64,000 nucleotides of DNA from Candidatus Cloacimonadota bacterium (lineage in GTDB: Bacteria; Cloacimonadota; Cloacimonadia; Cloacimonadales; Cloacimonadaceae). Numbering within the stretch: the first letter of the stretch is position 1; the number at the start of each line of letters is the position of its first letter. The stretch is from positions 1-64,000 of the forward strand of contig JAQUJJ010000001.1 in NCBI GenBank assembly GCA_028681035.1. Reading direction: 5' to 3'. The notes below the pieces were generated by a model. It saw only the letters and a program-made list of their open reading frames with translations, did no database searches and was not told where the DNA came from. The position numbers and the translations under genes are program-made. Below are positions 17,607 through 26,695 of the stretch, one piece after another.

Positions 17607-19505
17607 CTATTTAACGATCATTAGTTTGCCGGTTAAACGGTCATTACCACTACCTATACTATAGAAGTAGATTCCGTTCATGGCTGTAAGTCCATTATCA
17701 GTTTTACCATCCCATTTCACAGTTGCTGTTCCTTTAGAATTGGGGGATACTAGCAAACTCCTTACTAACTGTCCCTTTACATTGTAGATATTCAAACTAG
17801 TTGGTTGAATAGCTTTTAAAGAAACGCTAAAAGTAGTATTTGTGCTGAATGGATTGGGGTTCACACTTATCTTCTGTTCTAAGCTGGCGATTTCATCATC
17901 ATTGGCAGTATTGCCAACAATAACGGTAACAACTGGGCTGGGATCCGAGAGATAATAAGGGTTTTGAAACATTGAACAAATCTTGTATTCATAAGTTCCA
18001 TCATCCAAGAAAGTATCTGTGAAAGTAAGTGTGTTGGGATTGGTAATTGTAGCCACATTGAGATCGTTCCTATACAATTTATATCCCAGTAAACCACGTG
18101 TATCATAGTATTGTGGCTTTTGCCAAGTGCATATTACAGTGTTGGGGGGATCAACAACTGCGTTAAAGTTCTGCGGGATGGGAAGGTCGATAACTACTGC
18201 ACTGGGAGAGGACATTACAGGTGTTCCGGCAAAGCCATGAATATCAACAGGTGTTACTTCAAAAGCGATATTAGCTCCAACATCGTTTACAGTAATCTGG
18301 TAATCGAGTTCATTTGCTCCGTTAATCAAAATTGGAGTTCCATCAATTATTTGATACCACTTCATCAAAGAACTGCCCTCGTCATGGTTTTCCGGATCGG
18401 TAAAAACATAGCCACCGTTTAATGTCTGATGCAGAACAGGTATCCCTGTTTGAACTACTTCGCTGGCAGTTGGTGCCGTGTTTGTAAATGCCATCCCGTT
18501 TAGAATAACGAGGAATTCCTGGCTATCCATAAAGTTTCCGGTAACAGTCATAAAGCCTTCATAGGATAGTGCCTGAGTTGGGTTAAAGCCAATCTCCACA
18601 ATTTGGATTGATGTGGGGGGAATGGAAAAGTTAGTTGCACTACTTGTGAATACCGGGTTATCTATGTTAATATTGCCGGTAACTGTAGAGCTGCTATAGT
18701 TTGCCAAAACTAGCTGTTTTGTTGTAGTGGAGTTTACCGAAATATATGGGAACATCATAAAGTCTGTTTGTACAGAAGCTCCGGCAGCTATTGCGTTTAA
18801 CGCATATTTCTTGCCTTGCAGTATTTCTTTAGTAACCGTGTTTTGTAACCAAAGAACCAATTCTAAATTTTGCACGGGCCAGGAAGACTGAATCGTAAAG
18901 TTCAAGGGTATCGAAGTTTGTTCTCCTGTTGCCAAATCTACCGGAGTTCCATTGTGATCAGGAGCCATCAGCCTCATAGCATTGTTTACTTGAGTTTGCC
19001 CCTGCCAATTCATAGCAATGTTAGATTGAGTTAATGCAGAATGTAGCACAACATTAGTATTGGTATCTTCCTCTGGTTTATCTATGTTAACCACAACCAT
19101 GTAATTGTTGCCAGTGTGCGCACCAGATGCGTTGATGGTGTAATGAGATGGAACAGCTAAACGAGCGTTCACACGCGGCAAAAATGTAGAGTATAGAGAC
19201 TGAGTATTACTGCCACCTGAGTATCGGTTTAAACCATCAAATAGGGAGGTTGGGTAGCCGTTAACTGCATAGTAGTTGTTTCTGGCGTTAGATGCGGTAT
19301 TGGCAAAAGAATCTTGGTTGTGGTTTTTAACTACAGCTACTGCGATTCCATTAGTTAGCAAGTCATGTGCACCCATTGATGCTCCGGGGCAATGCTGACA
19401 CCAGGTTCCAGTGGCGATTTCAACCACCACGAGTTCCCGTGGTACTGAGTTCAATCCTGAAAGTATTCCCAACAGGATTATAATAATGAGCAATGTTTTC
19501 TTCAT
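17607..19505 (-). CDS. Secreted Omp28-like protein with thioredoxin-type CxxC and C-terminal sorting module
   Basis: This 632-residue protein begins with a Sec signal peptide (residues 1-20). A thioredoxin-like region follows with VEIATGTWCQHCPGASMGAH, a CxxC motif as in Omp28-related outer-membrane proteins, and a cis-Pro-like GYPTSLFDG. Next come beta-sandwich and Ig-like segments (residues 250-450) and a fibronectin type III-like unit (about 450-530). The C-terminal 80 residues (SVNPNPFSTNTTFSV, LNIYNVKGQLVRSLL, NGIYFYSIGSG) are the type IX/FlgD-like sorting module of FCB bacteria. It is therefore probably exported to the cell surface. Whether the CxxC is redox active is unknown. Confidence 0.88.
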   Translation of the reverse strand: MKKTLLIIIILLGILSGLNSVPRELVVVEIATGTWCQHCPGASMGAHDLLTNGIAVAVVKNHNQDSFANTASNARNNYYAVNGYPTSLFDGLNRYSGGSNTQSLYSTFLPRVNARLAVPSHYTINASGAHTGNNYMVVVNIDKPEEDTNTNVVLHSALTQSNIAMNWQGQTQVNNAMRLMAPDHNGTPVDLATGEQTSIPLNFTIQSSWPVQNLELVLWLQNTVTKEILQGKKYALNAIAAGASVQTDFMMFPYISVNSTTTKQLVLANYSSSTVTGNINIDNPVFTSSATNFSIPPTSIQIVEIGFNPTQALSYEGFMTVTGNFMDSQEFLVILNGMAFTNTAPTASEVVQTGIPVLHQTLNGGYVFTDPENHDEGSSLMKWYQIIDGTPILINGANELDYQITVNDVGANIAFEVTPVDIHGFAGTPVMSSPSAVVIDLPIPQNFNAVVDPPNTVICTWQKPQYYDTRGLLGYKLYRNDLNVATITNPNTLTFTDTFLDDGTYEYKICSMFQNPYYLSDPSPVVTVIVGNTANDDEIASLEQKISVNPNPFSTNTTFSVSLKAIQPTSLNIYNVKGQLVRSLLVSPNSKGTATVKWDGKTDNGLTAMNGIYFYSIGSGNDRLTGKLMIVK

Positions 19506-19541
19506 AGCACTATCCTTTTATTGTTAAATGTCGTTAGAGAA

Positions 19542-19570
19542 AGAATATGCAATTTGTAGTCCAAGTGCAA
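19542..19570 (-). promoter_or_regulatory. Probable promoter of the Omp28-like gene
   Basis: On the minus strand TTGCAC (19565-19570) and TATTCT (19542-19547) stand 17 bases apart, about 37 bases upstream of the start codon. The match is moderate. Confidence 0.45.
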
Positions 19571-19591
19571 GGATAATTTTCGTGATACAAG

Positions 19592-19620
19592 AAAAATACC
19601 TGCTCCAGAGTTGGAGCAGG
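19592..19620 (-). terminator. Rho-independent terminator of gdhA
   Basis: On the minus strand a perfect CCTGCTCC/GGAGCAGG stem with a 6-base loop is followed by TATTTTT. It lies 27 bases beyond the gdhA stop. Confidence 0.85.
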
Positions 19621-19646
19621 CATATTGAAGTTATGTTTTTAGGTAT

Positions 19647-20984
19647 TTACACGACACCCATGTCGCACATGGCGTTGGCTACTTTTAAGAAACCAGCAAT
19701 ATTGGCTCCTTTAACGTAGTTTACATAGCCATCGGCTTGCTTGCCATTGGTATAGCAGGCAGTATGAATGTTACGCATGATTTCGTGAAGTTTTTCGTCC
19801 ACTTCGTCTCTGTTCCAGTTCAGGCGCATGGAGTTCTGGGTCATTTCCAAGCCACTGGTAGCGACTCCACCTGCGTTAGCAGCTTTGCCGGGTGCGAAAA
19901 GAATCTTGGCATTTTGGAATATTCCAACTGCTTCGGGTGTGCAAGGCATATTGGCGCCTTCAGTTACGCACATAGTGCCATTAGCGATAATGGATTTGGC
20001 ATCGTTAACATCAAGTTCGTTTTGTGTGGCGCAAGGTATTGCCACATCCACTTTCACTTCCCATGGGCGTTTGCCGGGGAAGAACTTGGCATTGGGATAC
20101 ACTTTGGCATAATCGCTAACACGGTCATTATTGGAAGCACGAAGCTCCAGCAGATATTCTACTTTTTCGCCGCTAATGCCTTCTTCGTCCAAGATATAGC
20201 CATCAGGACCAGAAATGGTAACTAATTTGCCACCCAATTCATTTACTTTCTGAGCTGCGCCCCAAGCAACGTTGCCGAAGCCAGAGAGAGCTACTCTTTT
20301 GCCTTTAAAATTGGTGCCGTGGCTTTTCAGCATTTCTTCGGTAAAATAGATGATACCAAAGCCGGTAGCTTCTGGACGGATGAGGCTTCCGCCCCAATTT
20401 CTGCCTTTGCCGGTTAAAACGCCAGTAAATTCGTTCTTCAGTTTCTTATACATCCCGTACATATAGCCAATTTCTCGACCGCCCACGCCGATATCACCGG
20501 CGGGAACATCTGTATTGGGACCAATGTAACGGAATAATTCAGCCATGAAGGATTGGCAAAAACGCATAATTTCTGCATCGGATTTACCTTTGGCGTCAAA
20601 ATCTGAACCACCTTTTCCTCCGCCCATAGGCAGAGTTGTTAGGCTATTCTTAAAGATTTGTTCAAATCCTAAGAACTTTAAGATGGATAAGTTCACACTG
20701 GGGTGAAAGCGTAAGCCACCTTTGTAAGGACCTATAGCACTGTTAAACTGGACACGATAGCCGCGATTAACATGCACTTCACCTTTATCGTCCATCCACG
20801 GGACGCGGAAGATAATGGATCTTTCAGGTTCGACGATACGATCGAGGATATTTGCCTTCACAAAACGGGGATTACTTTCGTAAACATCCCATACAGTTTC
20901 GACAACTTCTTTAACAGCTTGCAAGAATTCCGGTTCACCCGGGTTCTTGGCAGCGACCTTTGCCATGAATTCATGAATGGTCAT
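19647..20984 (-). CDS. gdhA: Glutamate dehydrogenase (NADP-type)
   Basis: This 445-residue protein has the hexameric family length. Substrate-domain motifs include YKGGLRFHPSVN, PMGGGKGGSDFDAKGKSD (catalytic lysine region) and DVPAGDIGVGGREIGYMYG; the Rossmann domain has ALSGFGNVAWGAAQKVNELGG. It interconverts 2-oxoglutarate plus ammonia and glutamate in the cytoplasm. In an amino-acid fermenter it could run in the catabolic direction. GGAGG stands six bases before the ATG. It is monocistronic between a clear promoter and a clear terminator. Cofactor choice is judged from overall type only. Confidence 0.97.
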   Translation of the reverse strand: MTIHEFMAKVAAKNPGEPEFLQAVKEVVETVWDVYESNPRFVKANILDRIVEPERSIIFRVPWMDDKGEVHVNRGYRVQFNSAIGPYKGGLRFHPSVNLSILKFLGFEQIFKNSLTTLPMGGGKGGSDFDAKGKSDAEIMRFCQSFMAELFRYIGPNTDVPAGDIGVGGREIGYMYGMYKKLKNEFTGVLTGKGRNWGGSLIRPEATGFGIIYFTEEMLKSHGTNFKGKRVALSGFGNVAWGAAQKVNELGGKLVTISGPDGYILDEEGISGEKVEYLLELRASNNDRVSDYAKVYPNAKFFPGKRPWEVKVDVAIPCATQNELDVNDAKSIIANGTMCVTEGANMPCTPEAVGIFQNAKILFAPGKAANAGGVATSGLEMTQNSMRLNWNRDEVDEKLHEIMRNIHTACYTNGKQADGYVNYVKGANIAGFLKVANAMCDMGVV

Positions 20985-21020
20985 TTGGTTCCTCCATGTA
21001 GTATTTTGTTATTTTTACCC

Positions 21021-21048
21021 ACTATAATAAATGGCATTTTTGTGTCAA
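21021..21048 (-). promoter_or_regulatory. Promoter of gdhA
   Basis: On the minus strand TTGACA (21043-21048) and TATAGT (21021-21026) are separated by 16 bases and lie about 40 bases upstream of the gdhA start. Confidence 0.7.
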
Positions 21049-21145
21049 GTGAAGAAAGATGCAAACGAGAGCTATTTATTGATATTTTGAAAAGTAACAA
21101 TGGAATCACAATGCAGATGATAGGTTTTAACAGCACTCTTACAAG

Positions 21146-21336
21146 CATTTCCCTAACATTGCCCACTCATTGCCCTTATTGTGGGCATTGGGTGGGCAAT
21201 GATAGGGCAATGCAAGCAAGGAAGAAGCTGGTGAATGGGGTGGCAAACTACGATTTGCCACAGCATCCGCAGGATGCTTTTCAGACAGTTTCACTGTCTC
21301 TGCCAATTCGGAGATTGGCAGCCCAATAAGGGGAGT
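21146..21336 (-). repeat. Composite hairpin element, copy B (inverted relative to copy A)
   Basis: The same module as at 5220-5423, reversed. Palindrome boxes are TGCCC at 21160 and 21171 (the outer one decayed to TTCCC at 21149) and GGGCA at 21183, 21194 and 21205, again 11 bp apart. Then come the four hairpins: GTGGCAAA/TTTGCCAC (21240-21261), AGCATCC/GGATGCT (21262-21278), AGACAGT/ACTGTCT (21283-21299) and CTGCCAAT/ATTGGCAG (21300-21321). Three of the four hairpin loops match copy A exactly. In the third hairpin the T-G pair of copy A is a C-G pair here. The outer palindrome arm on the low-coordinate side is degenerate. It lies between gdhA and the PFK gene. Confidence 0.85.
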
Positions 21337-21377
21337 TAAAATAGAAAAAAACCGCATGTTTAACATTTTAACTCATA

Positions 21378-21431
21378 AAGCGGCGAATGTGTAAATATCA
21401 GCGTTCTATCACGAAGATATAGTCGCCGCTT
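21378..21431. terminator. Long-loop hairpin past the PFK gene, possible terminator
   Basis: AAGCGGCGA (21378-21386) and TCGCCGCTT (21423-21431) form a perfect 9-bp stem with a 36-base partly structured loop, about 40 bases beyond the PFK stop. There is no clear T-tract, so termination is only suggested. Between it and copy B lies AGTTAAAAT/ATTTTAACT (21334-21372), another inverted repeat. Confidence 0.4.
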
Positions 21432-21471
21432 AATAAGTCAAAATCACTGCTACATTAAAAGCAGATAATAG

Positions 21472-22704
21472 CTATTTCCCGTCCAATAGCTTTGCTACTT
21501 TAGGCGCACGCAGCCTGTGAGCTACAGGAAATCCTGAGCCAAGCAAAGGGCGCAGATAAAAACGGAAGTCGTCGGTGATACCATTGCCGGTAGCGTTTAT
21601 GTATTCATCTGGCATAAGTTTGGTTTTGCCGGCTATATCGCTAAGTTTTTCAAGCTGGTAATTCACCGAGTAATACCCCGATCTTTGGATAGAGATGGAG
21701 CCGTCCATATTATACCAAATGGCATAATGAGCAGCGCGTTCGCCCACCTCTCTGGCTTCGCGCTGGTCTACATCAGACACGCATCCCATAAAAGAACGTT
21801 GCAGATAACCGAAAGTATCACTCCGCACTCGCTTTATCTTAAGTTTGCTTCGTATCAGGTCGCATAAAAGGTCGCCAAGCATGCCTGTTCCAGATAGCTG
21901 TACATTGCCGTGGGCGTCTTTCTCGATATTTTGGGATAGTTTGCTGATAATGGGGATTCCCTTTTCGTCCACAATTCCTTCAGAAACAGCGACTACACAC
22001 TTGCCATATTGTTTGTAAACACGCAGTACATCTTTAAGAAAGCTAGCTCTATGGAAGGGACGCTCGGGCATGTAAATTAAGTGCGGTCCATCATCAGGAT
22101 ACTTTTGTGCTAAGGCAGATGCAGCGGTTAAAAAACCTGCGTGACGCCCCATCACCACTCCGATATAAACACCGGGTAGGGCGCGGTTATCCAAGTTTAC
22201 TCCCGTAAAAGCGGAAGCTACAAAACGAGCCGCAGAGCCAAAGCCGGGAGTATGGTCACTTAACACCAAATCGTTATCTATGGTTTTGGGGATGTGGATG
22301 GCACGAAATTCATAATCTGCTTGATCGGCTTGTTCGTTTACTATCCTTACTGTATCTGCTGAGTCGTTACCGCCGATATAGAAGAAATAGCGCACATCAT
22401 GAGCTTTTAAAACCTTGAAGATTTCTTTGCAATACTTTTCGTCTGGCTTATCTCTTGTGGAGAGTAGCGCTGAAGAGGGGGTGTCTGCCACTTGTTCCAG
22501 ATTGTGGGTGGTTTCCTGAGTAAGATCAACAAAATCCTCATTAACAATGCCTTGAACTCCGTATAAAGCACCATAAACTCTTGTTACTTGGTTGAATTTT
22601 CGGGCTTCCAAAGCAGCTCCAACCAACGATTGATTGATTACTGCGGTGGGTCCGCCACCTTGAGCAATAACAACTTTTCCTTCCAGTTTCATTTGAACCT
22701 CCAT
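21472..22704 (-). CDS. 6-phosphofructokinase, probably PPi-dependent type
   Basis: A 410-residue PFK-family protein. It has the N-terminal GGGPTAVINQSLVGAALEA, GALYGVQGIVNED and FFYIGGNDSADTV. PKTIDNDLVLSDHTPGFGSAA follows, then VVMGRHAGFL and the hexose-phosphate region MPERPFH. The lysine in PKTIDND (ATP enzymes have glycine there) is the usual mark of pyrophosphate use, and the GGNDS box replaces the ATP-type GGDGS. It would phosphorylate fructose 6-phosphate reversibly in glycolysis, saving ATP in an anaerobe. GGAGG stands six bases before the ATG. Phosphoryl donor is inferred from the motif, not shown. Confidence 0.9.
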   Translation of the reverse strand: MEVQMKLEGKVVIAQGGGPTAVINQSLVGAALEARKFNQVTRVYGALYGVQGIVNEDFVDLTQETTHNLEQVADTPSSALLSTRDKPDEKYCKEIFKVLKAHDVRYFFYIGGNDSADTVRIVNEQADQADYEFRAIHIPKTIDNDLVLSDHTPGFGSAARFVASAFTGVNLDNRALPGVYIGVVMGRHAGFLTAASALAQKYPDDGPHLIYMPERPFHRASFLKDVLRVYKQYGKCVVAVSEGIVDEKGIPIISKLSQNIEKDAHGNVQLSGTGMLGDLLCDLIRSKLKIKRVRSDTFGYLQRSFMGCVSDVDQREAREVGERAAHYAIWYNMDGSISIQRSGYYSVNYQLEKLSDIAGKTKLMPDEYINATGNGITDDFRFYLRPLLGSGFPVAHRLRAPKVAKLLDGK

Positions 22705-23703
22705 ATTGTTGGAAGAGACTAATATTTCTTTTAACCAATCTTTTTAGCGGGGGGAGATTCTGTCCAGAAGAAAACACGCAGCTCCTGAAAAAATGGACAA
22801 GCACCAACAACAAAGCTAACTCTGCAAAAGTGAATGAAAGTTGCGATACTGGAGCAGCAGGCATCTTGCCTATGCTGGAGTAGCAGGCATCTTGCCTGCG
22901 TTAACAAACGGGACACCTGTTGTTCCAGTACAGGCGTCCCACTCTAAGGTTCTTTTAACTCCTTAACTCTTTGTTTATCAGTCCTTTAGTTTACATATCC
23001 TATTTCTTCCGGTTTCGGGTCTTGATCAACAAAGCTGGCTGTTGACAAACCTCGATAGAGGTGGAATACTTTAGCCTGAGGTGTGAACCTCAGGTATGAA
23101 TAGGAGTATCAAACAAACCACATGGGGGTGACACAATAATTGGTAACACATTGCTATAATGTTATATATGTCGCCCCAAAAGGGCTTTATATCTCTCTTA
23201 ATGCTGACCTGGGGTTTCGCTTCGCTACACCCCAGGCTAAGATATTTCGTCCCTGCGGGACTTTGTCAACAGCCTGAGCCCGTTAGGGCGACATCCGATA
23301 GCGACGGGTTCGCAGCATTGCGGATAGCAATGTGAAGACCCTCGACAAATGCAAGAATCAGTTTAGCCCCATTGGGCGACATATAATGCCATTTGATATA
23401 TTATCGGTCGTTTAGAAATATTCAAAAAACCCATGTTGCGCAATCTATACAATATTGATGGTAGATTGTGTCGCCCCAAGGGGCTAAATCGTAGGTTCAT
23501 GTTACGAGGGTCTCCATGCCTTCGGCATTCCGAACCCGTCGGTATCGGATGTCGCCCTCACGGGCTTTAATGAGGGTACCCATTACAATTGATATCTCTA
23601 AAAACAATGGGTAGGTAAAATTCAATTCCTTGGTATCACTAGCTGTTTCAACAAAGGTGGTAACCCATTAGCATAGATTACAGCCTTTACAGAAACGTTA
23701 GTT
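22705..23703. other. Non-coding, repeat-rich interval of about 1 kb
   Basis: No credible gene is seen. From 22850 two GCAGGCAtctTGCCT-type palindromes repeat in tandem. From 23160 the DNA is full of GTCGCCC/GGGC palindromes and carries a large inverted repeat described separately. At 23622-23736 the minus strand can be read as a frameshifted continuation of the upstream metalloprotease-like gene (see findings). Confidence 0.6.
23286..23557. repeat. Widely spaced 27-nt inverted repeat pair
   Basis: The 27 bases at 23286-23312 (starting GGGCGACATCCGATA) and those at 23531-23557 (starting CGAACCCGTCG) are reverse complements with one mismatch, 218 bases apart. Similarity continues inward (GAAGACCCTCG near 23333 against CGAGGGTCTCC near 23504) and the interior holds GTCGCCCC-type palindromes. 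The whole block is an imperfect palindrome of roughly 300 bases. Confidence 0.75.
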
Positions 23704-25926
23704 TCATTGTGATAGAAGCAATGGCTTTTTGATTGAGGGGGATGCATCAATTGCCACAACTACATCAATGCCATTGTCCTTCACCATAAATCCCGGTTCG
23801 GTTCTGCCATCAAAGCCATCCATTACGTCAGCAGCACTGAAGGCAAAGTGGATTGTATCATCTGGTGTAGTGGGGCTGCCAATATCCACTATTATGTCAT
23901 ATTCACCCTCTTCGGTGGCTACCCATATTTGCCCGTCCCAATCTCCGGAGGCATCTGTGGTAGCCGTTGTATTGGGTGAAAAGCCATTGGGATAGAAGCT
24001 GCTTAAGGATGATATAGGTGCACCATCTGTATAAGTGTAATCCCCGTGTTTTACCACATAGATATTTATCCGGGTATTCTGGGGGCAATTAGTTACCTTC
24101 ACGTTCACAGGATCATTAAGCCCAAAGATGTTCCTGCCTTTCTGCCCGGAACTATAACTCTCCACCGTGGGATAGAAATGCAAGCCACGGCTGTTGTAAG
24201 CATCTTTAATTATATTCTGGGTTGCAGTATTTGCATTTTGCATAAGTAGGTTAAAAAAATATCTTGGCTTGTGTTTATCTTGATCATCCTCTATGACAGC
24301 CTCTAAAGCTTCAAGCAATTTACTGTCGAAATTATCAAACCAGAGACTCACTCGGATATTATCCCAAACTGCTGCAATAGGCATACCACAATAATACCAC
24401 GAATAGAAATCTTCGTTTAGAGGCAATCCTTGGGGGTTATAGATTGAAGAAGACTGAACATTATAAATGTCGAGCAAATCAATCGCAATTGAATTCCCAT
24501 CATAATTCCGAATAAAGCTGTTGGTATCAAGACCTTTTCCCAACCAATATTCTGCGAATGCTTCGTCCATTGCGTCATTACCCATTGTTGAGGCAAATGT
24601 TGCATTATTCATTCGGTTGTAGGTGAAGAAATGAGATAATTCATGCATTATTATGTATGGGTTGTATCCATTTTGGTAATGGATTGCTAGTGCACCAGTA
24701 TTAAGATTAACTTCAAAAATTCCTCCCCAGTCATTTGCTGGCAAAGCTTCATTATCATTGAAAATAACTGGATAGTTTACATCTGAGAATGAAGAGCTTA
24801 GATTTGTAAAGACACTGTCTATTTTCTGGAGATGATAGTAAATGTTTGCAGCATACAAGGAGGGATCTGTTGGATTAAGTAAATCTTGGGTATCTATAGT
24901 GTCCTGGATAATGGTCTCGTAGTTCATCGAATCGATTTCTGTATAGTAGTGTACGTTTAACGCGTTTGTGCCACAATAAATTGACCTAATGTCCCATCTT
25001 TCGCTTTCCAAGCTTACTGTAAAATTGTCTTGGGGAACAGAAGATAATTGGATGATCCCATTAAGATCAGTATAATCAGCTTCACTGCCATTCTCAACAT
25101 GTATAGCCTTTAACGGTGATATAGGAGGGGTCGTAGGATCAAACACTAACCCGCTAATAGTTGGCTTGTACGTTTTGCCTTTTACTGAATAATTATAGTA
25201 TTTCATAGTATTTTCGTATTGGTATATTTCTAAAGTTTCTGCATCAATACTGTAAGAAACCTGAAAAAACATCATTGACCAAAATAATCTATATGGCGTT
25301 GGATCTCCAACTGTTGAAATTCTGTGATAGCCAATACTTGGTTCTTGGGAACTCCCCCTTATACGTCCATTATAGAACTCTGACTTTTTATATTCATTGA
25401 TCATAATCTCTTTAGCATCATCTTTACTGATGTTTATGGGAATCGGTGTATTGGGTATATCTGCTGTAGCATCAGAGATAACAAACTCATTAGTTGAGAT
25501 GTTGTAAGCTATCCGTATATATCCCCCTGGATAAACGCCATAACCATTAACCCTTTGCTCCCATTTCTTTGATACCGCAGATTGGTTACTTTCGATATTT
25601 AGGGGGAAAAGTTGACCTTCACGAGCTGATGTGAAGGGAGACATCGTTAGCATCACTTGATCGAGTGCGCGTTCAGCTAATTCCTCATTTTGAGGGTCTT
25701 TCAATTGGATATTATAAAATGTCCCATGAAGTATGGAAAATTTCGCTTTCTGTAGATTGTAACTAATATCACCCTCAAACCCCGTTTCTGCCTTGAATCT
25801 TTCAGAGAGTGCTTTTAGTTCTCTGGTTTTACGCTGATACTCCGCATTCTCGTTGGGATCATCGCTGCAATACAATATGGCTACTACCACTAGTAGCAGG
25901 ATTGCTAGAAATACTCTTGTTTTCAT
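23704..25926 (-). CDS. Secreted zinc-metalloprotease-like protein (HExxH), possibly frameshifted at its end
   Basis: A 740-residue protein with an export signal (residues 1-20, Cys20 could be lipidated but the lipobox is poor). Residues about 85-185 resemble a thermolysin-type propeptide. Residue 428 starts HELSH and residue 455 lies in DEAFAEYW, giving the HExxH...E zinc set of gluzincins. A beta-rich C-terminal module of about 110 residues (GDYTYTDGAP to EPGFMVKDNGIDVV) is nearly duplicated in the next gene upstream. The final residues read AIDASPSIKKP before a stop; deleting one C from a run of five (23737-23741) would extend the frame to 23622. The neighbouring paralogue supports that alternative ending. 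Start has AGGAG eight bases upstream. Confidence 0.82.
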   Translation of the reverse strand: MKTRVFLAILLLVVVAILYCSDDPNENAEYQRKTRELKALSERFKAETGFEGDISYNLQKAKFSILHGTFYNIQLKDPQNEELAERALDQVMLTMSPFTSAREGQLFPLNIESNQSAVSKKWEQRVNGYGVYPGGYIRIAYNISTNEFVISDATADIPNTPIPINISKDDAKEIMINEYKKSEFYNGRIRGSSQEPSIGYHRISTVGDPTPYRLFWSMMFFQVSYSIDAETLEIYQYENTMKYYNYSVKGKTYKPTISGLVFDPTTPPISPLKAIHVENGSEADYTDLNGIIQLSSVPQDNFTVSLESERWDIRSIYCGTNALNVHYYTEIDSMNYETIIQDTIDTQDLLNPTDPSLYAANIYYHLQKIDSVFTNLSSSFSDVNYPVIFNDNEALPANDWGGIFEVNLNTGALAIHYQNGYNPYIIMHELSHFFTYNRMNNATFASTMGNDAMDEAFAEYWLGKGLDTNSFIRNYDGNSIAIDLLDIYNVQSSSIYNPQGLPLNEDFYSWYYCGMPIAAVWDNIRVSLWFDNFDSKLLEALEAVIEDDQDKHKPRYFFNLLMQNANTATQNIIKDAYNSRGLHFYPTVESYSSGQKGRNIFGLNDPVNVKVTNCPQNTRINIYVVKHGDYTYTDGAPISSLSSFYPNGFSPNTTATTDASGDWDGQIWVATEEGEYDIIVDIGSPTTPDDTIHFAFSAADVMDGFDGRTEPGFMVKDNGIDVVVAIDASPSIKKPLLLSQ

Positions 25927-26125
25927 TTGCTTATCTCCTTTTGCCTATCGTTGTTTTGTTACCATGTTAGCCATTTAGCTAACGCCATATACTCTCTATG
26001 TGTTACACTGCCAATCCACTGTAGTCAGAGCTTGCCAAAGCTCTGCTATTGTATGTTTACACTGCTAATCCGCATAGCTAGAAACCCATTTACAAGGATT
26101 ATTAACTCTGCAGAAGTGGCAAGCT

Positions 26126-26683
26126 TTATTTCTTTGATTGTAGGGCTTTGCTTTGAGCTGCCAAAACAACCATAGCCATCACCACATCTATATTTATGTC
26201 CTTCACCATAAATCCCGGTTCAGTTCTGCCATCAAAGCCATCCATTACGTCAGCACCACTGAAGGCATAATGAATTAATCCATCTGGTGTAGTGGGGCTG
26301 CCAATATCCACTATTATATCATATTCACCTTCTTCGGTGGCAACCCATATCTGCCCGCTCCATACTCCAGAGGCATCTGTGGTAGCCGTTGTATTGGGTG
26401 TGAAGCCATTGGGATAGAAGCTGCTTAAGGCTGATACCGGCGCACCATCTGTATAAGTGTAATCCCCATCTCTATTATCTATTTGAGCAACATTGTAGCC
26501 CATGCCACTTATCAATTCTAAGATTTGTGCTCTTTCAATCTCTGTATAGGCATTCCCACTTTCTCTATTGGACATAAGCGTATAACATCCTAAGGGATAC
26601 TCTTCAAAACTTACTGCTCCAAGTAAAGAGAGAAATATCGCGAAGGCAGCACATAAACCGAATTTCATCTGCGTGTTTAACAT
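26126..26683 (-). CDS. Small exported protein, paralogue of the metalloprotease C-terminal module
   Basis: A 185-residue protein: signal peptide (residues 1-25), about 40 unique residues (YTEIERAQILELISGMGY), then about 110 residues almost identical to the tail of the preceding metalloprotease-like protein (DGDYTYTDGAP to DGFDGRTEPGFMVKD). The DNA of the shared module (26172-26470 and 23751-24050) is about 90% identical by eye. It may be a deletion remnant of a second full-length copy or a real short partner. AAGGAG stands six bases before the ATG, so it is probably translated. Function unknown. Confidence 0.7.
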   Translation of the reverse strand: MLNTQMKFGLCAAFAIFLSLLGAVSFEEYPLGCYTLMSNRESGNAYTEIERAQILELISGMGYNVAQIDNRDGDYTYTDGAPVSALSSFYPNGFTPNTTATTDASGVWSGQIWVATEEGEYDIIVDIGSPTTPDGLIHYAFSGADVMDGFDGRTEPGFMVKDINIDVVMAMVVLAAQSKALQSKK

Positions 26684-26695
26684 CTTAAACTCCTT

